NCBI RefSeq assembly: GCF_009177065.1
Contig: NZ_WEZF01000012.1
Span: 124,001-188,000 of the forward strand
Source: Tautonia marina
GTDB taxonomy: Bacteria; Planctomycetota; Planctomycetia; Isosphaerales; Isosphaeraceae
DNA: 64,000 bases
Direction: 5' to 3'
Positions 1 to 8,408 of the stretch are shown in pieces (position 1 is the stretch's first letter; each line of letters begins with the position of its first letter). The translations under genes were made by a program, and so were the position numbers. The notes under the pieces are model-generated. The model was not told where the DNA came from and ran no database searches. It saw nothing but the letters and a program-made list of their open reading frames with translations.

Positions 1-53
1 TGTGCGTATCAGCATTCGAAAACGGTCGGTCCCTCAGGAGACCGGCTCGGTTC

Positions 54-83
54 GGTGCGCTGATGGTGCGCGGAACGGTGCGC
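54..83. repeat. GGTGCGC heptamer array, block 1 (3 copies)
   Basis: Three exact direct copies of GGTGCGC start at 54, 65 and 77, so the steps are 11 then 12 bp (spacers of 4 and 5 nt). All copies point the same way. The spacers are unrelated to each other. The period is not a multiple of three, so this is not a coding repeat. It is the first of two blocks with the same rhythm. The window edge lies only 53 bp upstream, so more copies may exist to the left. Confidence 0.85.
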
Positions 84-290
84 TTCTCGACGAGACGAAA
101 CATTGGTCGTAATTGCTGATCGAATCTTATGTTACGATAGCCATAACCCCTTTCGTTTCGGGAATGGCGCGACGCAGTTCGTTCCGCTTCCGTCCTGGCC
201 CGATTTGGGAAAACGTTTCGGACTTTGCCGGGATGATTTCTCCCGGGAGTCGAGTTCGACACTTCAGAGCCAGGGGTCGGAGACGGTTGC
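84..290. other. Intergenic stretch between the two heptamer blocks
   Basis: About 200 bp separate the two repeat blocks. The part around 100-150 is visibly more AT-rich than its surroundings. No heptamer copy occurs here and no reading frame looks like a protein. It could hold a promoter flanked by the repeats, but I see no convincing -35/-10 pair. Confidence 0.5.
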
Positions 291-389
291 GGTGCGCCCA
301 AGGTGCGCGGCGTGGTGCGCCGGAGAACCGAAGTTCGAGGCAATCTCGGTGCGCCAGCCGGTGCGCTTGCGGTGCGCCGTTAGGTGCGC
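291..389. repeat. GGTGCGC heptamer array, block 2 (7 copies)
   Basis: Seven exact direct copies start at 291, 302, 314, 348, 360, 371 and 383. Steps are 11, 12, 34, 12, 11 and 12 bp. The 34-bp step equals three units (11+12+11), so two copies look lost or diverged while the register is kept. Spacers alternate between 4 and 5 nt, giving a 23-bp double unit. A 7-mer is expected about once per 16 kb per strand in random sequence, so the clustering is not chance. Confidence 0.9.
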
Positions 390-832
390 CTGGTACGAAC
401 CGGGTTTGCCAATCGTAATCGTTTGAGAATTCTGGGGTTCGGTCACGGATCATCAGTTCGTTTCGGGAAATCAAAGGGAATCTTCAAGGTCGAACCAGGC
501 AGTAACGGCTGGGCGATCGATGACCACGAGGAGTCACCCGGGGTGAACCTGGCGTGAGGCACGCTCAGCAGGTGCAAGTCACCGGTTATGGGCGGGAGGA
601 CAAGGGACAAGGAGGCGAACTGCCGCCGAAGATATCATCGGGAATTGAAGCGTCGGCAGTCACTTTCGGAAGGAAGATTGTGCAGGCTGGCTTGCGGAGA
701 AACGCTCGGAGGCCGACCGCCAAGAGTTGGCAGTCGGCCTCCGTGGGTACGGCTCGCCATCCAGGGCTTGAGTGCTTCCCGAGCCCCCCCTCCCCGCGAG
801 AGGAGGAGAGGGTGCTGGAAAGTCCCGGTCGG
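390..832. other. Intergenic region, no gene seen
   Basis: No reading frame here has recognisable protein character. Long frames crossing it are antisense shadows of the next gene. The only clear element is the hairpin at 708-742. Confidence 0.5.
708..742 (-). terminator. Strong hairpin, likely terminator of the DUF1080/cytochrome gene
   Basis: A perfect 10-bp stem (708-717 with 733-742) encloses a second 5-bp stem, GCCAA/TTGGC. It sits about 90 bp past the stop of the minus-strand gene ending at 833. There is no long T tract. Confidence 0.6.
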
Positions 833-3800
833 TCAGTCGAACATCTCGGCCTCGCGGTCGCCTCGGGAGAGGAGGTAGGCGAGGAGGTCGAGGATCTCAT
901 CCTCCTCAAGGGTGTTGAGCAAGCCCTCGGGCATCATGGAGACGGGCGAGGGCTGCATCTCCTCGATCCGGGAGCGGGCAACGCCTTCGAGGGCGTTGGG
1001 TTCGAGCATGTTGGTCATGATCATCAGGTTGTCGGCGTTGAGGTTGACGATCCGGCCGGTGACAACCCGGCCGTCGTCGGTGGCGATCATGACGGCGGAG
1101 TACTGGTCGCTGACCTCCTTGCTTGGGACGAGGATCGACTCAAGCAGGTCGCGGGGGCTGAAGCGGCCGGCGATGCCGGTCAGGTCGGGGCCGACGGCCC
1201 CCCCTTCCCCGGCGTATCGGTGGCAGGAGAAGCAAGAGGTTTCGGCAAAGAGGCGACGACCACGGTCATAGTCGCGTCCTCCGCCGAGACCGTCCTCGAT
1301 CAGGCCGGTCAGTTCCTCAAGCGTCCATTCCTTAACGAACGGGCGCTGGACGGCCGCAATCTCGGCCGGTTCGGGCTGGGCCTCGATGATGGGCTGGAGC
1401 GCGACCCGCTCGTCCTCGGTGAGGGCCTCGACCGCCTCGTTTTTGATGTTGCGGACGAAGTTGGCGAAGCTCGAACCGCCTCGGTAGTTCGCGGCCTTGA
1501 GGAACCAGCGGAAGTAGCGCTCGCGAAGCTCGGGAGTCCAGCCGGGCTGGAGCTTGCGGAGCATCATGGCGTAGTCGATCTGTTCTTCCTGCGTCGGAGC
1601 CGCTTCGAGCAAGGCAACGGTCTTGGCCGCAGCGGTCGGTGACTGGAGATAGACGAGCAATCGGCCAAGGTCGGTATTCAGCTCGACGCCGGAACTGGGG
1701 TAGACGGCATCGAAGCGGGCGATGAGCTCGGCTCGGGTCCGGTCGTCGGGCGGTCCCATGCGGTTGAAGAAGACCGAGTAGACGCGGAGCAGATCGAGCT
1801 TCTCGGTGTAGCTGAGTTCGTCCCAGGACTGGGCCACACGGTCGAGGGCGTTCTGAATCCGCTGCTTCAAGAGCATATCGACCGGAGGATCGGTCGGGCG
1901 CCGGTGGAAGGGATCAGGAGCGGAGACCCGGACGAGGGCGAGCAGGGCATTCGTCGCGGCTCGGGGGTTTTCTTCGGCCAGGGCACGCTCGGACCAGGCG
2001 CCGGCATTCTGGAATTCGAGCGCCGCCCGGGCGGCAAAGCGAACGAAACGATCCTCGTGGCCGAGGTTTTCCCAGGCGAGGTCGATGGCGGCCGGATCTT
2101 GCTGGCCGAGGAAACCTTCGAGCTGCCGACGCAAGGCGCGGAGTTCGGTGCCGGAATCGTCGGCAACCGCGGCGGGAGCGGTCGATTCGTCCCCGTCGTA
2201 GGTCACCCGGTAAAGGCCGGAGGTGGTCCGACGGCCGCCGACGGCGAAGTACATCGCGCCGTCCCTGGGATTAATGACCAGGTCGGTGAGGGCCAAGGGG
2301 GTGCCGGTGATGAATTCCTCGGCGGTGCCGGTGTAGGAGGAACCGTCGGGTTCGAGGTGCACGGCGTAGAGCTTGCCGTAGCTCCAGTCACAGATGTAGA
2401 GGGCGTTTTGATACTTCTGGGGGAACTTCGCGCCGTAGCCGAAGGCAATGCCGGTGGGAGAGCCGGGGCCGATGTCAACCGCGGCAGGCAGGCTATCGAG
2501 GTAGTAGGACGGCCACTTGCCGGTGCCGTTGCGCCAGCCGTAATCGGAACCGCTGACGGCATGATTGACGCGGGTGGGGCGATACCAGGGGGTGTTGATA
2601 TCCCACTCCATGTCGGCGTCGTAGGTGAACAATTCTCCCTGGCGGTTAAAGGCGATGTCGTAGGGGTTGCGGTAGCCGACGGAGATCAGCTCCCAGGTTT
2701 CGCCCTCGGGATCGACCTTGTAGATCGCTCCTCCAGGGCCGAGGACGTTGGCCATGAAGCCGTTACCGTCAGGCATCCGGGGCAGGAGATGATCTTCTCC
2801 CCAGATGGGGGGAACGCGGGTCGCTTGAAAGTCGGTCAACTGGGTGCCGTTGCCGCAGACGACGAAGAGGGCGTCACCCTCGGGGCTGGGGATGATGGCG
2901 TGGGGGCCGTGCTCACCGCCTCCCTGGAGTGGGCGAAGCTGCTTGACCGTGTCGAGATCGCCGTCGCCGTTGGTGTCCTGGACCCGATAGAAGCCGCTCT
3001 CGTACTGGCCCCCTCGGTTCACCATGACATAGAGGCTATCGAAGGCCCAAAGCAAGCCTTGAGCTTCACCGATGTTCACGTCGATCGGCTCGACGACGAC
3101 GTCGCCCGCTTCGTCGATCGGGGGAACGGTGACGCGAAAGAGTTTGCCGTACTGGTCGGAGACGATGAGGCGCCCCTCAGGATCGACGGCCATCGAGACC
3201 CACGAGCCCTGCGTCTCGGCCGGGACGGAGTGAAGCAGCTCGACCTTGAAGCCATCGGCGACCTTGAGCAGATCGGCGTCGGTCGCCTGTTGGCCGGGAG
3301 GGGGCGTCTGGACCTTGCGGCGGGCCTTTTTCCGCGCGGGAGCGGCGGCGGTTTCCGTGTTCTCGAATCGACGGAGCTGAATGTCTTTGAACTGGACGGT
3401 CATGGGAGGACCGGCGTGTACCTGAAGGGCGAGGATCCCCTCCAACTCACGTTCTGCCTCCTGATTGTCGGTGATTTCGGCGACGGTCTTCCCGTTGAGC
3501 TTGTGGACAAGTTTGTTGCCTCGGGCGATGATGGTCAGTTCGTTCCAGTCGCTCAGGTCGAGTTCGGGACGTTCTGATTCGGTCTGCCCCTCGACCTTCT
3601 TTTCCCCGTCGGCGGTGACGACGACGCGCTGGCCGCTCTGCGCCACGATGCCACGACCGCGCTCGTCGTAGAGCATGCCGTTGTAGGCGGGGGAGGGATG
3701 GATGTCGGCCTGGTAGCCACCGACGACGAAGTCTCCGGCGTCGGGAAACCGACGGCTCCGATACTGGATACCGGAGTTATTGTCGCCCATCAGGCGGAAG

Positions 3801-4081
3801 GTGGCTCGCAGCTCGAAATCCCGGACAGGTTCGCCGCGATGAATCAAGAATTGATTGGATTTGAGCGGTGATTCGGCGGAGGTTCGGCCCGTCAAGAGCC
3901 CGTCCTCGACGGACCAGAGGTCCGGGTTTCCCTCCCAGCCGGAGAGGTCTTTGCCATTGAACAGGGATTCAAACCCGCCCTCGTCCTGGGGTATTACGCC
4001 TGCTCCTCCGAGGAGGAGCGTCAGAACGACGGCGGCCGACGCGCCGAGCAGGGCGGTCGGTCGGGAAAACGGTCGGGACAT
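833..4081 (-). CDS. Secreted DUF1080 / PVC-type beta-propeller / cytochrome c fusion protein
   Basis: Exported protein of 1082 residues. The start at 4081 (Met-Ser-Arg-Pro) is chosen because a signal peptide follows directly and a GAGG lies 8 nt upstream; an open frame extends 75 codons further without good start features. Order: signal peptide (about 1-31); DUF1080 (3-keto-disaccharide hydrolase-like, about 35-245); Ala/Lys/Pro linker; sorbosone-dehydrogenase-like propeller (about 265-700); HEAT-like helical region; C-terminal c-type cytochrome with CFSCH at 950-954 and a conserved Met-rich tail. Such fusions are typical of planctomycetes and are thought to act in the periplasm on sugars or glycans, passing electrons to the haem; the substrate is unknown. 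It is monocistronic, with a terminator hairpin beyond the stop. Confidence 0.9.
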   Translation of the reverse strand: MSRPFSRPTALLGASAAVVLTLLLGGAGVIPQDEGGFESLFNGKDLSGWEGNPDLWSVEDGLLTGRTSAESPLKSNQFLIHRGEPVRDFELRATFRLMGDNNSGIQYRSRRFPDAGDFVVGGYQADIHPSPAYNGMLYDERGRGIVAQSGQRVVVTADGEKKVEGQTESERPELDLSDWNELTIIARGNKLVHKLNGKTVAEITDNQEAERELEGILALQVHAGPPMTVQFKDIQLRRFENTETAAAPARKKARRKVQTPPPGQQATDADLLKVADGFKVELLHSVPAETQGSWVSMAVDPEGRLIVSDQYGKLFRVTVPPIDEAGDVVVEPIDVNIGEAQGLLWAFDSLYVMVNRGGQYESGFYRVQDTNGDGDLDTVKQLRPLQGGGEHGPHAIIPSPEGDALFVVCGNGTQLTDFQATRVPPIWGEDHLLPRMPDGNGFMANVLGPGGAIYKVDPEGETWELISVGYRNPYDIAFNRQGELFTYDADMEWDINTPWYRPTRVNHAVSGSDYGWRNGTGKWPSYYLDSLPAAVDIGPGSPTGIAFGYGAKFPQKYQNALYICDWSYGKLYAVHLEPDGSSYTGTAEEFITGTPLALTDLVINPRDGAMYFAVGGRRTTSGLYRVTYDGDESTAPAAVADDSGTELRALRRQLEGFLGQQDPAAIDLAWENLGHEDRFVRFAARAALEFQNAGAWSERALAEENPRAATNALLALVRVSAPDPFHRRPTDPPVDMLLKQRIQNALDRVAQSWDELSYTEKLDLLRVYSVFFNRMGPPDDRTRAELIARFDAVYPSSGVELNTDLGRLLVYLQSPTAAAKTVALLEAAPTQEEQIDYAMMLRKLQPGWTPELRERYFRWFLKAANYRGGSSFANFVRNIKNEAVEALTEDERVALQPIIEAQPEPAEIAAVQRPFVKEWTLEELTGLIEDGLGGGRDYDRGRRLFAETSCFSCHRYAGEGGAVGPDLTGIAGRFSPRDLLESILVPSKEVSDQYSAVMIATDDGRVVTGRIVNLNADNLMIMTNMLEPNALEGVARSRIEEMQPSPVSMMPEGLLNTLEEDEILDLLAYLLSRGDREAEMFD

Positions 4082-4411
4082 CGCACGATCCTCGCGCAGA
4101 GCGGTGGGTACGGAGACTTGGCCCGGACGATCGCCGGAGGGAAACGCTCGACTCCGGAGCGCTCGCGGGCGAGGTCGGCGCGGGGGTCGAAGCAGGTCCG
4201 ATCCGGAGACTCGAACGAAAACGACGGGCGTCACGGGCCGATCGCGGCATTGCCCGGCCGCGATGCTCCTTGGTCCCATCGTCTCGCACGAATCGCCTTC
4301 GCACAAGGCATGAGTGCCTTGCGGACAGACAGAGTTGGCGACGGAACCGGGGAGATCGTTGGCGAGTCGCCCCTCCAGGCGGTCGATGCAACTCCAAGTC
4401 AGGCCGATCGA
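4082..4411. other. Intergenic region upstream of the DUF1080 gene
   Basis: About 330 bp between two minus-strand genes. It should contain the promoter of the downstream secreted protein. A hairpin (ATCGCGGC with GCCGCGAT, 4241-4264) may end the Fae-like transcript. No gene is evident. Confidence 0.45.
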
Positions 4412-4960
4412 TTACAGCTCACCGTCGAGCCCGAGGCGGTGGTAATAATGCTCAACATTGGCTTGATTCTCAAGCAACCAGTCGATGGAGGGCTCGTGCC
4501 GCATGGCCTTACGGATGACCTTGGCCGTTGCCTCACGGTGGATGCGGAAGAGCGCTTCGTGATCGAGCGATTCCACCTCGACGACGCTCGGATCGAGCCA
4601 GACGGAGTAAATGATGCCGAGATCGTTGACCTTGTCTTTCGGCAGGTCACCGGCGCGAACGGCATCGAGCACGCCATTGGCGACAGCCGCCTGAACCGTT
4701 CCCATCAGGATGTTGGTGTACCGAGCGTTGTTGACCGTGACCTTGCTGACCATCACCGTCACGGGTCGGACCTGGACATCGCTGTTCAGGATGGCAAAGA
4801 CCTTGGTGTGCCCCTTCACCTGGTCGCCGATCAGGTTTGCCAAAGCGTGGCCGACGGGGCCATCCAGCTCGCCGATCACCACCTCGGGCTCAGCGGCCAG
4901 ATGGTCCTCATCCCCTTCAACTAGGGCCTCGCCAGTTCGCAAGATGATGCGGTCGCTCAT
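4412..4960 (-). CDS. Formaldehyde-activating enzyme (Fae) family protein
   Basis: 182 residues, close to the family length of about 165-180. Family signatures are the N-terminal GEALV, a Gly-Pro-x-Gly-x-Ala-x-Ala-Asn segment, the VSKVTVNNAR-like strand and the late Ala-Thr-x-x-x-x-Arg-x-Ala-Met helix. Fae condenses formaldehyde with tetrahydromethanopterin in the cytosol; planctomycetes are known to carry this C1 pathway. By eye alignment with the Methylorubrum enzyme from memory, the position of the catalytic His17 is occupied by Glu (AAEPEVVIG against the AHIDLIIG type), so this may be a Fae-like paralogue with another role. No other methanopterin genes are nearby. A GGAG lies upstream of the ATG. 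Confidence 0.8.
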   Translation of the reverse strand: MSDRIILRTGEALVEGDEDHLAAEPEVVIGELDGPVGHALANLIGDQVKGHTKVFAILNSDVQVRPVTVMVSKVTVNNARYTNILMGTVQAAVANGVLDAVRAGDLPKDKVNDLGIIYSVWLDPSVVEVESLDHEALFRIHREATAKVIRKAMRHEPSIDWLLENQANVEHYYHRLGLDGEL

Positions 4961-4982
4961 GGGATCAGGCTCCGAACATCAC

Positions 4983-5010
4983 AAAAAAAGCCCGGCGAAG
5001 TTCGCCGGGC
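4983..5010 (-). terminator. Intrinsic terminator downstream of tRNA-Leu
   Basis: A 9-bp perfect GC-rich stem (GCCCGGCGA with TCGCCGGGC, 4990-5010) is followed, in the minus direction, by a run of seven T (A run 4983-4989 on the plus strand). It lies 20 bp past the tRNA 3' end: a textbook Rho-independent terminator. Confidence 0.85.
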
Positions 5011-5026
5011 TTCACGAATCGAAAAA

Positions 5027-5112
<86 letters not shown>

Positions 5113-5348
5113 AAGGATGATGAGAAGCACGTCGGGCGGTCGCCCCGGCTTCAGTTTCCAAGAGAATACTAACACACCAACCAAGGAATCGGTAGAGGGA
5201 GATTCCGAGGGATTCCCGAAAATGAAGGCGGGGGAGTCGAGTTGACCTTGCAGGGCGATGAAGGTGACAATGCCGACTCTCTGGTGCGATTGAACGATCC
5301 TCTGACCCACCCAAGCGCCGAGCGCAAAAAATAAAGAGCCCGCACGCG

Positions 5349-6560
5349 ATGAATCAGCAGGAACTCATCAAGCAACTCCGAGACGACAATAAGACCAAGA
5401 TCGTCATGCTGATTGCCGACGGTCTGGGAGGATTGCCCATTGAGCCGGGCGGGCCGACGGAGCTGGAGGAGGCGAATACGCCGAACCTGGATCGACTGGC
5501 CAGCGAGGGGACGGTTGGCTTGAGCATTCCGGTGGCTCACGGGATTGCGCCGGGCTCGGGACCGGGACACCTGGGGCTCTTTGGGTTCGATCCACTCGAG
5601 TATCAGATCGGTCGAGGGGTGCTGGAAGCGCTCGGAATCGGGGTGGAAGTGGGCCCGCAGGATGTGGCGATCCGGGGGAACTTCTGCACGATCGACGCCG
5701 AAGGGCGCGTGACCGACCGCCGCGCGGGCCGGATTCCGACGGAAATCGGCGAGAAACTGGTGGCGAAGCTGGCCGAAGGGGTGAAGATCGACGGGGTTGA
5801 AATCCTGGTCAAGCCAGTTCGGGAATATCGGCTAGTCGTTCGATTCCGAGGGGAAGGGCTCGGGGACATGGTTCTCGATACCGACCCGCTCCAGACCGGC
5901 CTGCACACATTGGAGCCAAAGGCGACCGATCCCGGTTCTGAGAAGACCGCAAAAATCGCCGCCGAGTTCCTCCGTCAGGCGAAGGAGATTCTCAAGGATG
6001 AACAGCCGGCCAACTTCCTGATGATGCGAGGGTTCGCCAAGTTTCCGAACATCGCCACGATGGAGAAGGTCTACGGCCTGAAGTCGGCGGCGATCGCGGT
6101 CTATCCGATGTATCGCGGCCTGGCGAAGCTGGTGGGAATGACCGTGGTCGAGCCGGGCAAGACACTGACGGATCAGTTCGCCGTGGCCAAGGCGGAGTGG
6201 GGAAACTTCGACTTCTTCTTCATCCACTACAAGTACACCGACAGCACGGGCGAGGACGGCAACTTCGTTGAGAAGGTCAAGGTGATCGAGGCGCTGGACA
6301 AGGAATTGCCGGCCCTGATGGAGTTGAAGCCGGATGTCGTGGTGGTGACCGGCGACCACTCAACCCCGAGCCGGATGAAGTCGCACAGCTTCCATCCGGT
6401 CCCGCTCCTGATCTGGGCACCGGCGACCGTGCGTCCCGACGAGGTGAAACAGTTCGGCGAGCGGCCATGCATGAGAGGCGGCCTCGGCCAGATTCTCGCC
6501 AAGCACATCATGCCGCTGGCGATGGCGCACGCAAACCGGCTTCAGAAGTTCGGCGCCTGA
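5349..6560 (+). CDS. apgM: 2,3-bisphosphoglycerate-independent phosphoglycerate mutase, archaeal type
   Basis: 403 residues, alkaline-phosphatase superfamily. It interconverts 3- and 2-phosphoglycerate in cytosolic glycolysis/gluconeogenesis. Metal-site motifs are visible: IADGLGG near residue 22 (Asp24), the nucleophile region GSGPGHLGLFG (Ser70 proposed), and VTGDHSTPS with Asp336 and His337 as well as later His residues. The segment LNIPVAHG-like SIPVAHGIAPG and length near 400 match the archaeal ApgM group rather than the 510-residue GpmI. The ATG has only a weak purine stretch upstream (AAAGAG). It is a single gene, closed by a 15-bp stem terminator shared with the convergent protease genes. 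Confidence 0.93.
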   Translation: MNQQELIKQLRDDNKTKIVMLIADGLGGLPIEPGGPTELEEANTPNLDRLASEGTVGLSIPVAHGIAPGSGPGHLGLFGFDPLEYQIGRGVLEALGIGVEVGPQDVAIRGNFCTIDAEGRVTDRRAGRIPTEIGEKLVAKLAEGVKIDGVEILVKPVREYRLVVRFRGEGLGDMVLDTDPLQTGLHTLEPKATDPGSEKTAKIAAEFLRQAKEILKDEQPANFLMMRGFAKFPNIATMEKVYGLKSAAIAVYPMYRGLAKLVGMTVVEPGKTLTDQFAVAKAEWGNFDFFFIHYKYTDSTGEDGNFVEKVKVIEALDKELPALMELKPDVVVVTGDHSTPSRMKSHSFHPVPLLIWAPATVRPDEVKQFGERPCMRGGLGQILAKHIMPLAMAHANRLQKFGA

Positions 6561-6576
6561 GGCCCCCGAAACGAAA

Positions 6577-6613
6577 CGTTCCGAGGCGAGCACAAAGGGC
6601 TCGCCTCGGAACG
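6577..6613. terminator. Bidirectional hairpin between convergent genes
   Basis: A perfect 15-bp stem (6577-6591 with 6599-6613) with a 7-nt loop lies between the stop of the phosphoglycerate mutase (plus) and the stop of the retropepsin-PDZ gene (minus). Confidence 0.75.
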
Positions 6614-6646
6614 TGGTCGTGATCGGGATTGGTTCGCCAACGGCAC

Positions 6647-7507
6647 TCAGAAACCGGCCTTCGGGGTGATGGAGAGGGTCATGTCTTCGCCCTCTCGACG
6701 GACGATCACCTCGACTTCCTGGCCGGGCTCGACCTTCGAGGCGGCGGCGTAGGCGTCGGCCACGTTGATGGTCCAGCGGCCGTCGAGCGTGGTCATCACG
6801 TCGCCCGGTTGCAGTCCGGCACGAGCGGCGGGAGAGTCGGGAACGACCGAGGCGATCATCACGCCGTCGGGGAACTCATCCGAGGAATTCTCCAGGGTCA
6901 TCCCGAACAGGGCCGCCGGTTCGAGGATGATCCGGCGGGCGACCTTGGGACCCATCATGCGATCGGGCAGATCACCGATGAAGTCCCGGATCTCATGATC
7001 GACCGGCTCGAAGCTCATGACCTTGGCCTGGTAGTCGATCGTCGTCTTGTACCGGGCGAAGAAGGAGTGCCCGACCAGGCCGTCGATCGGCTTGCCGAGG
7101 ATGCGACCGAGCGCCGAGACGACCGGGTGATCCATGACGATCACCGGTACGTCTTCGGTGGTCAGGTCGCCGACCTGCATCGAATCGACCTCGGCTTCTC
7201 CCCGAGCCGCAAAGAGGAAGGCGAAGGGCGCATTGCCGTCGACAATCCTGGCGTCCTTCGCCGCATCATTGCCAATCAGGGTGACGGGAGAGCCGACATC
7301 GAAGATCAGGTTGAACGGTCCTTCGCCATTGAGCGAGACGGCGACGAGCATGTGATTCGAGGGGAGCATCTCGAAGGGAACGTCAACCTTCGCCTCGGGC
7401 TCCGCCACCGCCTGGGGGGTGGGTTCGAGGCACTTTGCCCCCATGCCGAACAGGAGTAAGGCGGCGGTGACCATTGCCATTGGCTGAGGTCGTGATGCGT
7501 AACTCAT
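6647..7507 (-). CDS. Exported retropepsin-like / PDZ protein with altered active-site triad
   Basis: 286 residues from the ATG at 7507, chosen because a hydrophobic signal segment (about 10-24) follows and because it lies 4 nt after the upstream stop. It has a retropepsin-type aspartyl protease domain (about 45-195) and a C-terminal PDZ domain (about 200-286) containing a LQPGDVMTTLDG carboxylate-binding-type loop. The active-site signature reads FNLIFDVGS (Asp70, Val71, Gly72), whereas active enzymes have D-T/S-G. Retropepsins work as dimers, so this copy may be inactive or a partner. It is second in a two-gene operon with a clear paralogue at 7512-8408. Confidence 0.85.
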   Translation of the reverse strand: MSYASRPQPMAMVTAALLLFGMGAKCLEPTPQAVAEPEAKVDVPFEMLPSNHMLVAVSLNGEGPFNLIFDVGSPVTLIGNDAAKDARIVDGNAPFAFLFAARGEAEVDSMQVGDLTTEDVPVIVMDHPVVSALGRILGKPIDGLVGHSFFARYKTTIDYQAKVMSFEPVDHEIRDFIGDLPDRMMGPKVARRIILEPAALFGMTLENSSDEFPDGVMIASVVPDSPAARAGLQPGDVMTTLDGRWTINVADAYAAASKVEPGQEVEVIVRREGEDMTLSITPKAGF

Positions 7508-7511
7508 GATG

Positions 7512-8408
7512 TCAAAGCCCCTTTCCGGCGGTGAGGGTGAGCTTCCGGGCGTCGGCCTCGGCCTCGCCTTCGGCAGGGACGAGTTGAACCTCGACGCGAT
7601 CGCCGGGTTCGATGCGAGAAATGGCTGATCGGGCCTCGTCGAGTGATTGAACCGAGCGGCCGAGAACCCGAACCAGGCGATCACCGGGGGCGACCCCGGC
7701 TTCCTCGGCGGCGGAACCGGGCAGGACTCCGGTGACGAGCAGGACGCCGTCGGTCTCACTCAATTCGAGTCCGAGAAACCCCCGAGGAATGAGTTGGTCC
7801 TCCGGCTGCTTGCCGACGAAGACGGCCGCGAGCTTGGCCACGCCACCCAGCAATCCCATGGCCTGAACCTCGGCCGGAGCGTTGTTGCCGCGGCGGCCGG
7901 GGTCGGGGAGGTCTCGGGGGTTGAAGTCGAGCCGGGTCCAGGTCATGCGATCGTCGGTCGGGTCGATTTCGATCTTGTAACGGGCCAGGACATTGAAACC
8001 GAGCATGCCGTCGATCTTGACGCCGGGAAGCCCGAGCGCGTTCATCCCAACCAGTTGGAAGATGTCTTCGACCCGGGCCTGAACGTCCTCAAGTTCGGCG
8101 CCCCCTTCAAATTCCAGCCGGTCGATCCGATTGAAGTAGCGGCGGTCGTTCAGCACCAGGCCCGAGGCCTTGGCGGCTTCTTCCGAGAGAAAGAGGGCCG
8201 GGGCCCCGGTATCGACCACGAGATTGAATGGCCCCTTGCCGTTGATCCGGGTCCGGACGATGAAGTGGTTCGTCTCGGTCAAGCGATAGGGGATGCGAAA
8301 CGTCTGGCCGATCTGGGGGTCCTGCCTTGCCTCGGCAACCGAAAACGCCGAGGAAAGGCCGACACTCGCCAGGAGTGGCACGAGCAAGAAAGACCTGGGA
8401 AGCGACAT
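7512..8408 (-). CDS. Exported retropepsin-like aspartyl protease with PDZ domain
   Basis: 298 residues. A signal peptide (about 1-27, ending near VAEA) precedes a retropepsin domain with an intact FNLVVDTGA signature (Asp66-Thr67-Gly68) and a second-half IDGMLGFNVLARY motif. A PDZ domain with GVAPGDRLVRVLG lies at about 210-290. It is probably a periplasmic or surface processing protease; its substrate is unknown. The downstream paralogue begins 4 nt after this stop, so both are likely co-transcribed and may form a mixed dimer. Upstream 8409-8684 is a divergent promoter region shared with the flippase gene. Confidence 0.87.
   Translation of the reverse strand: MSLPRSFLLVPLLASVGLSSAFSVAEARQDPQIGQTFRIPYRLTETNHFIVRTRINGKGPFNLVVDTGAPALFLSEEAAKASGLVLNDRRYFNRIDRLEFEGGAELEDVQARVEDIFQLVGMNALGLPGVKIDGMLGFNVLARYKIEIDPTDDRMTWTRLDFNPRDLPDPGRRGNNAPAEVQAMGLLGGVAKLAAVFVGKQPEDQLIPRGFLGLELSETDGVLLVTGVLPGSAAEEAGVAPGDRLVRVLGRSVQSLDEARSAISRIEPGDRVEVQLVPAEGEAEADARKLTLTAGKGL

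Noticed and set aside
54-389. CRISPR array reading of the GGTGCGC repeats
   Set aside because: Repeats are 7 nt and spacers 4-5 nt, far too short, and no cas genes are present.
103-474. Open frames on both strands across the heptamer blocks (about 100 residues)
   Set aside because: They only exist because GC-rich repeats lack stops; translations are Arg/Ala/Cys-rich with no protein-like pattern, and the 11/12-bp rhythm shifts frame.
1904-3577. 557-codon plus-strand frame
   Set aside because: Antisense shadow of the DUF1080/cytochrome gene; Gly/Asp/Val-rich without motifs. The minus-strand frame has haem and propeller motifs.
4238-4266. A 17-bp sequence TTGCC(C/G)GGCCGCGATGC shared with 34248-34264, considered as an intergenic repeat
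   Set aside because: The two copies form parts of different hairpins, flanks do not align, and one shared GC-rich 17-mer is weak evidence.
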